Shown: piece by piece, positions 27,615-37,808 of the stretch
How the letters are laid out: each line of letters begins with the position of its first letter
Position numbering within the stretch: position 1 is the first letter of the stretch
DNA from: Stutzerimonas stutzeri
GTDB lineage: Bacteria; Pseudomonadota; Gammaproteobacteria; Pseudomonadales; Pseudomonadaceae
DNA length: 64,000 bases
Direction: 5' to 3'
NCBI RefSeq assembly: GCF_024448715.1
Contig: NZ_JAMOHZ010000001.1
Coordinates: 496,001-560,000 of the forward strand
Notes under the pieces: model-generated
What the model saw: only the letters and a program-made list of their open reading frames with translations
What the model was told of the DNA's origin: nothing
Databases searched by the model: none
Position numbers and translations under genes: made by a program

Positions 27615-28832
27615 ATGCGTCGCGTCGTGATCACCGGCCTGGGTATCGTTTCCTGCCTCGGCAATGACAAAGACACCGTCTCCGCCAACCTGCGCGCCAG
27701 TCGCCCTGGCATCCGCTTCAACCAGGCCTATGCGGACATGGGTCTGCGCAGCCAGGTTTCGGGATCAGTCAATCTGAACCTCGAGGAGCTGATCGACCGC
27801 AAGGTCCTGCGTTTCATGGGCGATGCTGCAGCTTATGCCTATCTGGCGATGCAACAGGCGCTGGAAGATTCGGGCCTTAGCGCCGAAGACATCTCCAATC
27901 CGCGCATCGGCCTGATCGCCGGTTCCGGTGGTGCTTCGACCATCAATCAGATGGAAGCCATCGACATTCTGCGCGACAAGGGCGTCAAGCGTATCGGCCC
28001 ATACCGCGTGCCGCGCACCATGAGCAGCACGGTTTCCGCCTGTCTGGCCACGCCGTTCCGCATCAAGGGCATCAACTATTCCATCGCCTCGGCATGCGCC
28101 ACCAGCGCGCATTGCATCGGCCATGCGATGGAACAAATTCAGATGGGCAAGCAGGACGTCGTCTTCGCCGGCGGCGGCGAAGAAGAGCATTGGAGCCAGA
28201 GCTGCCTGTTCGACGCCATGGGTGCTCTGTCCAGCCAGTACAACGAGATGCCTGAAAAGGCCTCCCGCGCCTACGACGCCAAGCGCGACGGTTTCGTCAT
28301 CGCCGGCGGTGGCGGCATGGTAGTTGTCGAAGAGCTGGAACATGCCCTCAAGCGCGGCGCCAAGATCTATGCGGAAATCGTCGGCTACGGCGCCACTTCC
28401 GACGGCTACGACATGGTTGCACCGAGCGGTGAAGGTGCGCTGCGCTGCATGCAGCAGGCGATGGCGACTGTCGAAGGCGACATCGATTACCTCAACACCC
28501 ACGGGACCTCCACCCCGGTGGGTGACGTTGCTGAAAGCAAGGCCGTACGCAACATGTTCGGCGACAAAATCCCGACCATCAGCTCAACCAAGAGCCTGTC
28601 CGGACATTCACTGGGCGCAGCAGGCGTTCACGAAGCGATCTACTGCATGCTGATGATGCAGGGCAACTTCATCGCTGGATCGGCCAACATCGACGAGCTG
28701 GACCCAGAAGTCGCTGACCTGCCGATCGTTCGCGAAACCCGCGAGAACGCAAAGATCGATACGATCATGAGCAACAGCTTCGGTTTCGGCGGCACCAACG
28801 CCACGCTGGTACTCAAGCGCTGGAAAGGCTGA
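27615..28832 (+). CDS. fabB: Beta-ketoacyl-ACP synthase I
   Basis: This 405-residue condensing enzyme elongates saturated and cis-unsaturated acyl-ACPs. The nucleophile is Cys161 in [13 protein letters not shown], and the two active-site histidines lie in [11 protein letters not shown] and [12 protein letters not shown] 27615 has AAGGA eight bases upstream and starts the conserved RRVVITGLG; an upstream start would overlap fabA. A strong intrinsic terminator follows. Confidence 0.97.
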   Translation: MRRVVITGLGIVSCLGNDKDTVSANLRASRPGIRFNQAYADMGLRSQVSGSVNLNLEELIDRKVLRFMGDAAAYAYLAMQQALEDSGLSAEDISNPRIGLIAGSGGASTINQMEAIDILRDKGVKRIGPYRVPRTMSSTVSACLATPFRIKGINYSIASACATSAHCIGHAMEQIQMGKQDVVFAGGGEEEHWSQSCLFDAMGALSSQYNEMPEKASRAYDAKRDGFVIAGGGGMVVVEELEHALKRGAKIYAEIVGYGATSDGYDMVAPSGEGALRCMQQAMATVEGDIDYLNTHGTSTPVGDVAESKAVRNMFGDKIPTISSTKSLSGHSLGAAGVHEAIYCMLMMQGNFIAGSANIDELDPEVADLPIVRETRENAKIDTIMSNSFGFGGTNATLVLKRWKG

Positions 28833-28852
28833 TCGTCAACAGCTGAAGAGTA

Positions 28853-28889
28853 AAAACAACGGCGCCTCATGGCGCCGTTGTTGTTTGTT
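28853..28889 (+). terminator. Intrinsic terminator after fabB
   Basis: AACAACGGCGCC (28855-28866) pairs perfectly with GGCGCCGTTGTT (28871-28882) around a TCAT loop and is followed by T-rich sequence. It ends fabAB and, being symmetric, may also receive sstT transcription from the other side, although sstT stops about 110 bases away. Confidence 0.88.
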
Positions 28890-28997
28890 CAGAAACGTAT
28901 GTGTGAAACCCGCCGGCGCACTGGCACCCCTCCTTTTGGTGGGCCGCAACCCACCCTGCGCCTGCCGGACGCTGGCAAGGTCACGAGCCGCGATCGA

Positions 28998-30230
28998 TCA
29001 GCTCAATACCTCGGCGCTGTCGCCATGAGCGATGCACGATGCCGCGGTGAATAGCGCGTCGGTGGAAGAGTTCAGAGCGGTTTCGGCCGAATCCTGCACC
29101 ACGCCGATGATGAACCCGACGGCCACCACCTGCATCGCAAGGTCATTGGAAATACCAAACAGGCTACAAGCCAGCGGAATCAATAACAGCGAGCCACCTG
29201 CCACACCGGATGCACCGCAGGCGCAGATGGCGGCGAGCAGGCTGAGCAGGATCGCGGTGGGAATGTCCACCACGATGCCCAACGTATTTGTCGCCGCCAG
29301 GGTCAGTACCGTGATGGTGATGGCCGCCCCGCCCATGTTAATGGTCGCACCCAGCGGAATAGACACCGAGTAGGTGTCTTTGTGTAACCCGAGTCGCTCA
29401 CACAGCTGCATGTTGACCGGTATGTTCGCCGCCGAGCTGCGGGTGAAGAATGCTGTGATGCCGCTTTCGCGCAGACAGGTAAAAACCAACGGATATGGAT
29501 TCTTGCGGATCTGGCAGAACACGATCAACGGATTCACCACCAGCGCCATGAACAGCATGCTGCCGACCAACACCAGCAGCAATTGAAGATAGCTGGCCAG
29601 TGCTGAGAAACCGGACTTGGCGAGCGTTCCGGATACCAATCCGAATATGCCCAGCGGCGCGAAACGAATCACCACTCTGACGATTAGCGTCACACCATCT
29701 GATATATCGACGATCAGATCACGCGTACTTTCACGAGCATGGCGAAACGCGAATCCAAGGCCGATGGCCCATGCCAGAATGCCAATGAAGTTACCCTCAA
29801 TAAGCGCATGCACCGGGTTGTCCACCACACTAAACAACAGCGTTCTCAAGACGGCACCAACCCCCGACGGAGGCACGACGTCGTTCGCCTGGCTGATTAA
29901 TGTGAGGCTCGTAGGAAACAGTGCGCTGGCTATCACCGCCACCGCAGCGGCGCTTACGGTGCCAAGCGCGTAGAGGAGCAGGATCGGGCGGATGTGCGTC
30001 GGTTGCCCGCGCTTATGGTTGGCAAGCGATGCTGTCACCAATACGAACACCAGCACCGGCGCGACCGCCTTCAGCCCGGATACGAACAGATCGCCCAGCA
30101 AGCTTACCGAAGCTGCCGCCTGAGGCGATACCCATGCCAACACGCAGCCGGCAACGAGCCCTACAATGATCTGCGCTACCAAGCTGACGCGGTTATAGGC
30201 GCTGAAAAAACGGCTTGAAAGGTTGGACAT
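28998..30230 (-). CDS. sstT: Sodium/serine-threonine symporter SstT
   Basis: This 410-residue inner-membrane symporter of the dicarboxylate/amino acid:cation family takes up serine and threonine with Na+. It has about eight membrane helices, the hairpin motif [24 protein letters not shown], and [24 protein letters not shown], which contains the conserved NMGG substrate site. Start 30230 (MSNLSSRFF) matches the family; 21 further upstream codons lack similarity. Confidence 0.92.
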   Translation of the reverse strand: MSNLSSRFFSAYNRVSLVAQIIVGLVAGCVLAWVSPQAAASVSLLGDLFVSGLKAVAPVLVFVLVTASLANHKRGQPTHIRPILLLYALGTVSAAAVAVIASALFPTSLTLISQANDVVPPSGVGAVLRTLLFSVVDNPVHALIEGNFIGILAWAIGLGFAFRHARESTRDLIVDISDGVTLIVRVVIRFAPLGIFGLVSGTLAKSGFSALASYLQLLLVLVGSMLFMALVVNPLIVFCQIRKNPYPLVFTCLRESGITAFFTRSSAANIPVNMQLCERLGLHKDTYSVSIPLGATINMGGAAITITVLTLAATNTLGIVVDIPTAILLSLLAAICACGASGVAGGSLLLIPLACSLFGISNDLAMQVVAVGFIIGVVQDSAETALNSSTDALFTAASCIAHGDSAEVLS

Positions 30231-30434
30231 GACTGGAGTCTCGGCGTGGGAGGCTAGGCCGGAAGCTACGCCAGGCCGCTTCGTGAGCGGCACAGCGTAG
30301 CCCGACTAAAAACGCCGAATGGTACGCATCTAGGTCCGATATGCCCAGCTTTGCGACACGAACAGGCTAGCGACGATGCCGCTTACGGTAGCAAGAACAG
30401 CGACCCCAACAGGTCGGGGTGCCATCGATCATAG

Positions 30435-32060
30435 TCAGATACGGAAACGCGCAACCAGCTCGTTCAAGTTGACGGCCAGCCCTGCAAGTTCCTGGCTCGC
30501 CGCACTAGTCTGATTGGCACCTGCCGAAGATTGCAGCGACAGGTCACGAATGTTAATCAGGTTGCGGTCCACCTCACGAGCGACCTGGGCTTGCTCTTCC
30601 GACGCACTGGCGATGACCAGATTGCGCTCGCTGATCTGACTGATCGCCCGAGCGATGTCATCGAGCGCCTCACCGGCGGTACGCGCTACCTCCAACGTGC
30701 TGCGTACCCGTTCATTACTGGCCTGCATGGCCTGCACGGCCCTATCGGTCCCTTGGTGTACATCGCCGATCATCTGCTCGATTTCTTGCGTGGATTGCTG
30801 AGTCCGATGAGCCAGTGCACGAACCTCATCCGCAACTACCGCGAACCCTCGTCCGGCATCGCCGGCACGTGCCGCCTCGATGGCGGCGTTGAGCGCCAAC
30901 AAATTAGTTTGCTCGGCAACCGAGCGAATCACATCCAGTACCTTACTGATGTCCCGTACCTGGCCGGCCAGTTTTTCCACCTGGGTTGAGGTCGCGGTCA
31001 CATCGCCAGCGAGCAGACCGATCGACTCGACCGTTTTGATCACTTGCTGACGACCATGTTGCGCTGTTGTGTCCGATTCACGTGATGCTTCTGAAGTTGC
31101 CACCGCATTACGGGCAACCTCGTCCACAGCTGCGGTCATTTCATTCACTGCAGTGGCGGCCTGCTCGATCTCGTGATTCTGCTGGTGCAGGCCGCGGGTC
31201 GAGTCCTCAGTTACGGTATTGAGCTCTTCCGCCGCAGAGGCAAGCTGATTGGAGGAATGGGAAATACCCTGAATGGTGCTGCGCAAATTTTCTTGCATGG
31301 CTTTGAGCGCCGTCAGCAGGCGAGCAGGCTCGTCGTTGCCTTCGATGGTGAAGTCTTGCGTCAGAGTGCCGGAGGCTACGGTCTCGGCAATTAGCACCGC
31401 TTGGTTTAGTGGCCGTACGATACTGCGAGTGAACAACCAAGCTAGGCCGAAAGTAAGCAGGGCCGCCAGCGCGATCGTGAAGATTGTCCATAGCTTGGCG
31501 GAGTCGAAGATTTGGGACGACCGCTCAGCAGAACGAGCGGCACCTTGATTGTTGTAAGCAACCAGCGTGTCCAAGGCCTCAGCTAGGCGGCTGGCTGCAG
31601 GATTCAACTTGGTTTCGATGATCGAAACCAGCTCTTCTACTCGTCCTTCGCGATCCAGTGGGATAATTTCTTTGACTATCTGATAGTAACTTTCCCGTGT
31701 GGCCTGATATTGGCGAAACAGCTCTTCGTCGTCAGAAGTATCGATGGTTTTCTTGTAAGCGTTCTCCATATCTTCGAGCTGATCATCGAAGCGGGCCAAG
31801 CTTGCCCTTGTACTTTCCAATGTCCCCACATCGCGATTCACTGCCAGTCGTAGGTTGTAGAGCTGGATTCGCAGGATGTGCTGATTCAGATCGCCCAACG
31901 CGATAACACTAGGCAGCCAGCCTTCATTGACATCTTTCGACTCAGCATTCATCTGTCCCATCTGTTTTAACGACAGCAGACCCAGAACTAGAACAATCAA
32001 GCCAATAAGGCCAAATCCCAGCGCAGAGCGTCGGGAAATGGTTAATTTTCGCAGGGACAT
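30435..32060 (-). CDS. Methyl-accepting chemotaxis protein with four-helix-bundle sensor
   Basis: This 541-residue receptor has TM1 at about 14-33, a 150-residue periplasmic all-helical domain of the 4HB_MCP type, TM2 at about 190-210 (WTIFTIALAALLTFGLAWLF), a HAMP linker, and a cytoplasmic signalling domain. The hairpin tip EQTNLLALNAAIEAARAGDA binds CheA/CheW. Start 32060 has GGAG nine bases upstream; an earlier in-frame codon is weaker. No chemotaxis genes are adjacent, so it is an orphan receptor. The ligand is unknown. Confidence 0.92.
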   Translation of the reverse strand: MSLRKLTISRRSALGFGLIGLIVLVLGLLSLKQMGQMNAESKDVNEGWLPSVIALGDLNQHILRIQLYNLRLAVNRDVGTLESTRASLARFDDQLEDMENAYKKTIDTSDDEELFRQYQATRESYYQIVKEIIPLDREGRVEELVSIIETKLNPAASRLAEALDTLVAYNNQGAARSAERSSQIFDSAKLWTIFTIALAALLTFGLAWLFTRSIVRPLNQAVLIAETVASGTLTQDFTIEGNDEPARLLTALKAMQENLRSTIQGISHSSNQLASAAEELNTVTEDSTRGLHQQNHEIEQAATAVNEMTAAVDEVARNAVATSEASRESDTTAQHGRQQVIKTVESIGLLAGDVTATSTQVEKLAGQVRDISKVLDVIRSVAEQTNLLALNAAIEAARAGDAGRGFAVVADEVRALAHRTQQSTQEIEQMIGDVHQGTDRAVQAMQASNERVRSTLEVARTAGEALDDIARAISQISERNLVIASASEEQAQVAREVDRNLINIRDLSLQSSAGANQTSAASQELAGLAVNLNELVARFRI

Positions 32061-32127
32061 GGGACTTCTCCACACCATGAACAGGTACTTTTACACATCG
32101 ACCAGCCAGCCGATGCACTTAGTAGCC

Positions 32128-32154
32128 ATATCGTCACGGCGTAGCTTTTCTTAA
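32128..32154 (-). promoter_or_regulatory. Possible FliA (sigma-28) promoter of the chemoreceptor gene
   Basis: Read on the minus strand, TTAAGAAA, 11 bases, then GACGATAT stand 68 bases before the start codon. The spacing equals that of TAAAGTTT-N11-GCCGATAA, but only 4 of 8 and 6 of 8 positions match. Chemoreceptor genes are often FliA-dependent. Confidence 0.35.
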
Positions 32155-32215
32155 GGGAGACACGCAACCGTTCGGCGCCAACACCCTTGTGTTAGATGAA
32201 CGGACTTACGCTTAA

Positions 32216-33217
32216 TCAATGCTTAGGTAGCAGTGCCAAGAAGTTGTCCCGCGCCACCATACGCGCAGTATCGGCGGACAGTGCATCAAGGAAGGGAACG
32301 AATGCCTGCATGGTCTCACCGAGGTTATCGAAGCGCCCCACTACATCCGATCCCAACATGAAACGGCTCGGGTGGCGCTCCACGAGCTTTATCCAGGCCG
32401 GATCTGGCCGCCCTTTTCCGTCAAGCAAATAGGGCTCGAGCACAGTCCAGGACAAATCAATATATAAGTTGGGATAGTCATCGAGCAGACGCGCAACTGT
32501 CGGAAGCAGAAAGTCCAGTTTCTTCTGATGGCGATGCAGCTCCATGCTCGTACCCGCATGAGCCCAGATGAAACGAGTGTGCGGATGGTTACGTAGCGGT
32601 TCTTCCAACTCCGTCAGATATAAAGGATTACGCTCGCGCTTAGAGGTGATATTTGAGTGCAGCATCACGGGCAGATCGAATTCAGCCGCAAGGTGGTACA
32701 CCCGTGTCAACGCTTCATTGTTTGCTCGAGGGGTGTCGCCCTGGGTTAACGCGGTTACGTCGTCATGCCGGGTAAAGATTTCCCCGATCCCTTGCCAAAG
32801 ACCCGGGTCGAGATCGAGCATCCTACGGATGTGCGCATCAGCATTCTTATCGTTGGGGTTGAAGCCGGACAGAAACGGATGGAATCGACGTCGCTGGTCT
32901 TCATTCAACTCTTTCAGCGCCGCAGCAACTACCACATCAGTAGCGCTGTACCAGTAAACGGGCGCATCGTCGCCAGCGTAGTAACGAGGCCGCTTGGGCT
33001 CGTTTTCGTGCCATTTTTTTGCAACTGGGATACCACTGATCATCACATGATCGATGTCGCCAGCGTCCATGGCTTTCAGCAACTGACCCATGCCATCGCT
33101 TTCTTGAAAGAAATCAACGAAATGCAGGTGCGCGTCGCTGTAGCGATAGTCGCGTGCCTGCACCGGTGCAATCGAAGCGATTAGGCAAATTGAGACAAAA
33201 CAGTTTCGTAATAACAA
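32216..33217 (-). CDS. Secreted amidohydrolase-family protein, TTG start
   Basis: This 333-residue TIM-barrel metal-dependent hydrolase of the amidohydrolase-2 type has the N-terminal metal motif DAHLHFVDFF, VMLHSNITS, FIWAHAGTSMELH and FMLGSDVVGRF. I place the start at the TTG at 33217: a perfect AGGAGG lies seven bases upstream (33225-33230), and the product then opens with a clean signal peptide, LLRNCFVSICLIASIAPVQA. The ATG at 33262 has no good binding site. The protein is predicted to be periplasmic. The substrate is unknown. Confidence 0.8.
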   Translation of the reverse strand: MLLRNCFVSICLIASIAPVQARDYRYSDAHLHFVDFFQESDGMGQLLKAMDAGDIDHVMISGIPVAKKWHENEPKRPRYYAGDDAPVYWYSATDVVVAAALKELNEDQRRRFHPFLSGFNPNDKNADAHIRRMLDLDPGLWQGIGEIFTRHDDVTALTQGDTPRANNEALTRVYHLAAEFDLPVMLHSNITSKRERNPLYLTELEEPLRNHPHTRFIWAHAGTSMELHRHQKKLDFLLPTVARLLDDYPNLYIDLSWTVLEPYLLDGKGRPDPAWIKLVERHPSRFMLGSDVVGRFDNLGETMQAFVPFLDALSADTARMVARDNFLALLPKH

Positions 33218-33426
33218 CCAAAGTCCTCCTGACAACCAAGCGGATAGACCCTCCGGCCGCATGGCGGTTCATAAAATGGCTGTCCGCTTCGGCTGTTTGA
33301 CCGACGTATCCCAGCGGCCCGTATTACTCGATGCCGCTCATTCCCAACGATGCTCAACGATGTACATCGCACAGGTAATGGCGAACATCATGCGAGGCGG
33401 GATACTCAGAGACAGCTCTGAACGCA

Positions 33427-33455
33427 AAAGGCCCGTCATTGACGGGCCTTTTGTT
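33427..33455 (-). terminator. Intrinsic terminator after htpG
   Basis: AAAAGGCCCGTCA (33427-33439) and TGACGGGCCTTTT (33441-33453) form a near-perfect hairpin. On the minus strand it follows the htpG stop by 15 bases and ends in a T run; the plus strand also has TTTTG. Confidence 0.85.
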
Positions 33456-33468
33456 CGTTTTCAGCGAG

Positions 33469-35391
33469 TTAGGCGGAAAGCTCCACCAGCAGCTTATTCA
33501 GACGCTGCACATAGGCAGCCGGATCCTTGAGGCTATCACCGGCGGCCAGTGCGGCCTGGTCGAAGAGGATGTGCGACAGATCAGCGAAGCGATCCTCATC
33601 CGGCTCAGCGTCCAATTTCTCGATCAACGGATGCTGTGGGTTGATCTCGAAGATCGGCTTGGAGTCAGGCACCTTCTGCCCGCTCGCCTCGAGAATCTGG
33701 CGCATCTGCAAGCCAAGATCCTGCTCGCCGATCGCCAAAATGGCTGGCGAGTCAGTCAAGCGATGAGACACGCGCACTTCGGCCACTGCCTCGCCCAGCG
33801 CACCTTTGAGACGCTCGACCAAGCCTTCCTTCGTCTTGGCGATTTCTTCCTGGGCTTTCTTGTCCTCTTCCGAGTCCAGCTGGCCGAGATCAAGATCACC
33901 ACGCGCCACGTCCACGAACTGCTTGCCGTCGAACTCGGTGAGGTAGCTCATCAGCCACTCGTCGATACGGTCCGTCAACAGCAGCACTTCGATGCCTTTC
34001 TTGCGGAAGACTTCTAGGTGTGGGCTGTTCTTGACCTGGGCATAGGATTCGCCTGTCAAGAAGTAGACCTTGTCCTGACCTTCTTTGACGCGGCCAAGGT
34101 AATCGGCAAGCGACACAGACTGCTCGCCCGAAGCGTCGCTGGTGGAGGCAAAGCGTAGCAGGCCGGCGATCTTTTCCTTGTTGGCGAAGTCTTCCGCCGG
34201 GCCTTCCTTGAGCACCTGACCGAACTGCTTCCAGAAGTTCTTGTAGTCCTCCGGCTTGTCCTTGGCCAGCTTGTCCAACATGTCCAATACACGCTTGGTC
34301 AGCGCCGACTTCATCGAGTCGATCACCGGATCCTTCTGCAGGATTTCGCGAGAAACGTTCAGCGAAAGGTCGTTGGAGTCAACCACACCCTTGATGAAGC
34401 GCAGGTACAGCGGCAGGAATTCATCAGCCTGGTCCATGATGAATACGCGCTGCACGTACAGCTTGAGCCCCTTGGGTGCCTCGCGCTGGTACAGATCGAA
34501 CGGTGCGCGACCAGGCACGAATAGCAGCGAGGTGTACTCGAGCTTGCCCTCGACCTTGTTGTGACTCCAGGCTAGCGGATTCTCGAAGTCATGGCCGACG
34601 TGCTTGTAGAACTCCTGGTATTCCTCATCCTTCACTTCGGTACGCGGGCGAGTCCAGAGCGCACTGGCGCGGTTGACAGTTTCCCACTCGGTCTCGGCCG
34701 GTTTTTCCTTCTCTTCGTCGCTCTCGCCAGAAGAATGGATGTCCTTCGGCAACTCGATCGGCAGGGCAATGTGATCGGAATACTTCTTGATGATGTTGCG
34801 CAGGCGCCAGCCATCGGCGAACTCTTCTTCGCCGGACTTGAGATGCAACACGATGCGCGTGCCACGCTCCGATTTCTCGATGGTAGCGACTTCGAAATCG
34901 CCCTCGCCTTTCGATGACCAATACACGCCTTCTTCGGCTGGCGTTCCCGCACGGCGGCTGTACACCTCGACCTGATCGGCGACGATAAATGCCGAATAGA
35001 AGCCGACGCCGAACTGGCCGATCAGGTGCGAGTCCTTCTTCTGGTCACCAGTCAGGTGCTTCATGAAGTCGGCAGTGCCCGACTTGGCGATGGTGCCGAG
35101 ATGGGTAATCACGTCTTCACGATTCATGCCGATGCCGTTGTCCTCGAGGGTAACGGTCTTGGCCTCTTTGTCGAAGCTGACGCGGATCTTCAGATCAGAA
35201 CCGCCCTCAAGCAGCTCAGGCTTGGCCAGCGCTTCGAAGCGCAGCTTGTCGGCAGCATCGGAGGCGTTGGAAATCAGCTCTCGAAGAAAGATCTCTTTGT
35301 TCGAGTACAAGGAATGGATCATCAGGTGAAGCAGTTGCTTCACCTCGGTCTGGAAGCCCAGGGTTTCTTTGTTTTGAGTCTCCACACTCAT
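33469..35391 (-). CDS. htpG: Chaperone protein HtpG (Hsp90)
   Basis: This 640-residue cytosolic Hsp90 homologue folds client proteins in an ATP cycle. The N-terminal GHKL ATPase has [15 protein letters not shown] (Glu38, Asn42), [11 protein letters not shown] and [15 protein letters not shown]. The middle domain has the catalytic-loop Arg region LNVSREILQ, and the C-terminal dimerisation domain follows. All key residues are intact. It is preceded by a textbook heat-shock promoter. Confidence 0.97.
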   Translation of the reverse strand: MSVETQNKETLGFQTEVKQLLHLMIHSLYSNKEIFLRELISNASDAADKLRFEALAKPELLEGGSDLKIRVSFDKEAKTVTLEDNGIGMNREDVITHLGTIAKSGTADFMKHLTGDQKKDSHLIGQFGVGFYSAFIVADQVEVYSRRAGTPAEEGVYWSSKGEGDFEVATIEKSERGTRIVLHLKSGEEEFADGWRLRNIIKKYSDHIALPIELPKDIHSSGESDEEKEKPAETEWETVNRASALWTRPRTEVKDEEYQEFYKHVGHDFENPLAWSHNKVEGKLEYTSLLFVPGRAPFDLYQREAPKGLKLYVQRVFIMDQADEFLPLYLRFIKGVVDSNDLSLNVSREILQKDPVIDSMKSALTKRVLDMLDKLAKDKPEDYKNFWKQFGQVLKEGPAEDFANKEKIAGLLRFASTSDASGEQSVSLADYLGRVKEGQDKVYFLTGESYAQVKNSPHLEVFRKKGIEVLLLTDRIDEWLMSYLTEFDGKQFVDVARGDLDLGQLDSEEDKKAQEEIAKTKEGLVERLKGALGEAVAEVRVSHRLTDSPAILAIGEQDLGLQMRQILEASGQKVPDSKPIFEINPQHPLIEKLDAEPDEDRFADLSHILFDQAALAAGDSLKDPAAYVQRLNKLLVELSA

Positions 35392-35448
35392 CGTTTTGCA
35401 AACTCCACATCGTCAATGGCACGGGCCGCGAATGCGGCAATGACAAGC

Positions 35449-35476
35449 AGATGGGGGCTTCGACAAGGAATTCAAG
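35449..35476 (-). promoter_or_regulatory. Sigma-32 (RpoH) heat-shock promoter of htpG
   Basis: On the minus strand CTTGAA (35471-35476), a 14-base spacer and CCCCATCT (35449-35456) match the heat-shock consensus CTTGAA-N13-17-CCCCATNT at every fixed position. The start point would lie about 50 bases before the htpG ATG. Confidence 0.88.
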
Positions 35477-35547
35477 TGCGCGCAGGCGGCTGGGCGACGT
35501 TGAATCATTCAATTGGCACATCGCCGAGCCTGGTTCAGCCTGCGCAG

Positions 35548-36795
35548 CTATGGCTCTAGCAATTCGAGCAGGACTATATTTTCTGGAGCGAGATTGTAGG
35601 TTGCCTCCCCCGGCCCTTTCAGTATTCGTCTGATCGCCAGGTTGCCATCTCTATCAACACCGATGAAGTGTCCTTCAGCCACCCCGCCACGCTCCGTGTG
35701 CGCCCGCATCTGCAGCTGCTCGTAGCGCGCCGGATTGCGTAATAACCGTTCGAGGGAGAACCGCTGTCGACGGTCGATATGTGGCGATGGAGTGCTGTCG
35801 AACGAAGATTGCGGCTGAGCGGCCACAACGTTGGATGGGGTTTCGGACTCAGGCAGTGGCGGGTATTCGTCATCATTTACCATCCAGCCCTGCTCGCCTT
35901 TCTGAATATCCAGGTCAAAAATTCCTAGCTCACTATTCACTTTAGCTTTCACGACAATCGTCAGAGTTGTCGCAGGAAAAGTCATTGGCGCCAGCGACTC
36001 AACCGTTACGGCTCGCGTCTTGAAACGTCGCTGCAGATAGTCCTTGACAAGATAAGCGAGTGTGTCAGCTGAATCGTGGCGGAGGTCCACCTCGCCCGCG
36101 CGATAACGCAATTCGTCCGTGAACAGCTCAACGTGGCCGCTAAGACTCGTGTGGTAGTGGGCTGGCAAGACCAGATGAAAGTCGCCGGCCAGCTTGTTCG
36201 GCGGCACCGGCTGCAGATCCAGATGCAGCGTATAGCCGCTCTGGACTCTACGTGCCTCGGGAAGCTCCTGTTCCGGACGCATCCAGCTGATCTCTATTTC
36301 GGGTGCGGGATTGGCATCCTGAGGCAGCACATCTACCCGCAATGCGCCGGGCTGAGTTGCACCAAGGTTGATTCTCACCTCCTGTCTGGCAGACAGATCG
36401 TCGCCTTCACGCAGCGTCAGCACCCCATCGATAAGCCTGCCGATCCGAGGGTTGAACGGGCGATCATCAAGCTGGCCGTACAGACCGATAGCCAGATGAC
36501 GGTTCTGCGTTTGTTCGTCTGGCTCAAGCCATTTCAGGCTGGCAATCGCCTCGATGCGCTCCGGCTCATGATTTGCGAGCAGCGTAAAGCCTACGACAAG
36601 GGGAACGAACCCCAACCCCGAAAGGCCAACGGCCTTTCGAGCGACGTTCCAGTGACGGACGACGTAGATCAACGTAATCGGCGGAAGAAGGCTTCCAATT
36701 CCCCACAACAAGCTGGTACCGAAGGCCAGAACAACCAACCAGACGATACCTGCAACTATCAGCAGCAGTCCGCCCAGTATCAACAACGCATCCAT
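35548..36795 (-). CDS. Conserved membrane protein of unknown function beside htpG
   Basis: This 415-residue protein has two to three N-terminal hydrophobic helices (LLILGGLLLIVAGIVWLVVLAFG, then SLLPPITLIYVVRHW and GLGFVPLVVGFTLLA). A long soluble beta-rich region follows, rich in LxxDLQPVPP-type strands, and then a short basic C-terminal domain RRQRFSLERLLRNPARYEQL ending VLLELLEP. I do not recognise the fold. As far as I recall, pseudomonads keep a gene of this kind next to htpG. It could be an envelope protein; some annotations of such genes as transporters look unfounded here. Confidence 0.6.
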   Translation of the reverse strand: MDALLILGGLLLIVAGIVWLVVLAFGTSLLWGIGSLLPPITLIYVVRHWNVARKAVGLSGLGFVPLVVGFTLLANHEPERIEAIASLKWLEPDEQTQNRHLAIGLYGQLDDRPFNPRIGRLIDGVLTLREGDDLSARQEVRINLGATQPGALRVDVLPQDANPAPEIEISWMRPEQELPEARRVQSGYTLHLDLQPVPPNKLAGDFHLVLPAHYHTSLSGHVELFTDELRYRAGEVDLRHDSADTLAYLVKDYLQRRFKTRAVTVESLAPMTFPATTLTIVVKAKVNSELGIFDLDIQKGEQGWMVNDDEYPPLPESETPSNVVAAQPQSSFDSTPSPHIDRRQRFSLERLLRNPARYEQLQMRAHTERGGVAEGHFIGVDRDGNLAIRRILKGPGEATYNLAPENIVLLELLEP

Positions 36796-36837
36796 TCAAC
36801 ATCCTTGAGACATCTACAGTGGCGACCGCCAGACGTA

Positions 36838-37284
36838 TCAGGGCTCGTTGACCTTGAAATGGCAACGCGCAGTGGCGATGGGCTCGGCCTGATTGGTTTG
36901 CCAGGCTGTAACGGCAACATTGGCTACGCGGCGCCCCTGGCGCCAGACCTGGCAGGCGGCAAAGGTGTCACGATAGTGACCCGCCCGAAGATAATCTATC
37001 GAGAAGTCGATGATTTTAGGCAAATGTGGCGCGCCCATAAACATCAGCAGATGGAGCATCGCTGCGTGTTCCATGAAGCCGGCGATCACTCCACCATGGA
37101 TTGCTGGAAGCGTCGGATTGCCGATATTGTCCTGGTTCTTAGGCAGCCGGAAGACCATCTCGTCACCCAGGCGCAGACACTCTATGCCAATGAGTCTGGC
37201 ATACGGGACCATCTGCAGAAGCGCATCGTAGCTGTTGCTGGCGTGAGCTTCACGAACCAGCGCATCAAGATCCAGGCTGCTCAC
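36838..37284 (-). CDS. Hotdog-fold thioesterase (PaaI-like), second of a pair
   Basis: This 148-residue protein has PAIHGGVIAGFMEHAAMLHLLM in the position of the hotdog catalytic helix and IDFSIDYLRAGHYRDTFA as the central strand region. The catalytic acid is in HGGVIAGFMEH. The GTG start at 37284 overlaps the stop of the upstream thioesterase gene by four bases (GTGA). The pair may act as a heteromer or on related acyl-CoAs. Confidence 0.78.
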   Translation of the reverse strand: MSSLDLDALVREAHASNSYDALLQMVPYARLIGIECLRLGDEMVFRLPKNQDNIGNPTLPAIHGGVIAGFMEHAAMLHLLMFMGAPHLPKIIDFSIDYLRAGHYRDTFAACQVWRQGRRVANVAVTAWQTNQAEPIATARCHFKVNEP

Positions 37285-37751
37285 CTGCGCACCTCCGACT
37301 CACCTGAAGTCGCTGAAGCCTGGGTGTTCTTGCCCATGCGCATGAAAGCGCCCACGACATGTGCGATCGGCTGATTGACATCGTGCTGGTACGCCACTCC
37401 ACGGGTGAAAATCACCGTCGGTGTGACGCGATAGCATTCGGCAAAGCCGAACACATCATGGTTCGGCTCGGCCGGATGCATGTAATCGATGCGCAAATCG
37501 AGCGTCGGGCAGATTTCCAGCTCGGGCAGCGCGCATGCCGTCGAGATGCCGCACGTCGTGTCCATAAGCGTTGTGATCGCCCCGCCATGGACGAGTCCGC
37601 TTTCCAGATTACTGACAATTTTCTCGCTGTAGGGAAGGCGCAGCGTGAGCCCTTTGGCATCAGCGTGCTCGACGCTCATACCAAGCACCTGACAATGGCG
37701 TAACAAGGAAAGGAAGCGCTGAGTACGCTCCAGTATCAGACTATCGCTCAT
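37281..37751 (-). CDS. Hotdog-fold thioesterase (PaaI-like), first of a pair
   Basis: This 156-residue protein has SGLVHGGAITTLMDTTCGISTA, the PaaI-type helix with Asp as catalytic acid, and CPTLDLRIDYMHPAEPNHDVFGFAECYRVT. It is coupled to the next hotdog gene by a four-base overlap. The two are only distantly alike (Asp in this one, Glu in the other), so this is not a recent duplication. Substrates are unknown. Confidence 0.82.
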   Translation of the reverse strand: MSDSLILERTQRFLSLLRHCQVLGMSVEHADAKGLTLRLPYSEKIVSNLESGLVHGGAITTLMDTTCGISTACALPELEICPTLDLRIDYMHPAEPNHDVFGFAECYRVTPTVIFTRGVAYQHDVNQPIAHVVGAFMRMGKNTQASATSGESEVRR

Positions 37752-37808
37752 GCGAATTCTCGAGACCGAATCAAGCCGGGTATTTTAACCCTCCCGAAGA
37801 TATCTTCC

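Noticed and set aside
30402..30420. ACCCC/GGGGT hairpin after the chemoreceptor gene as a terminator
   Set aside because: The stem is short, with an eight-base loop and no T run; not strong enough to list.
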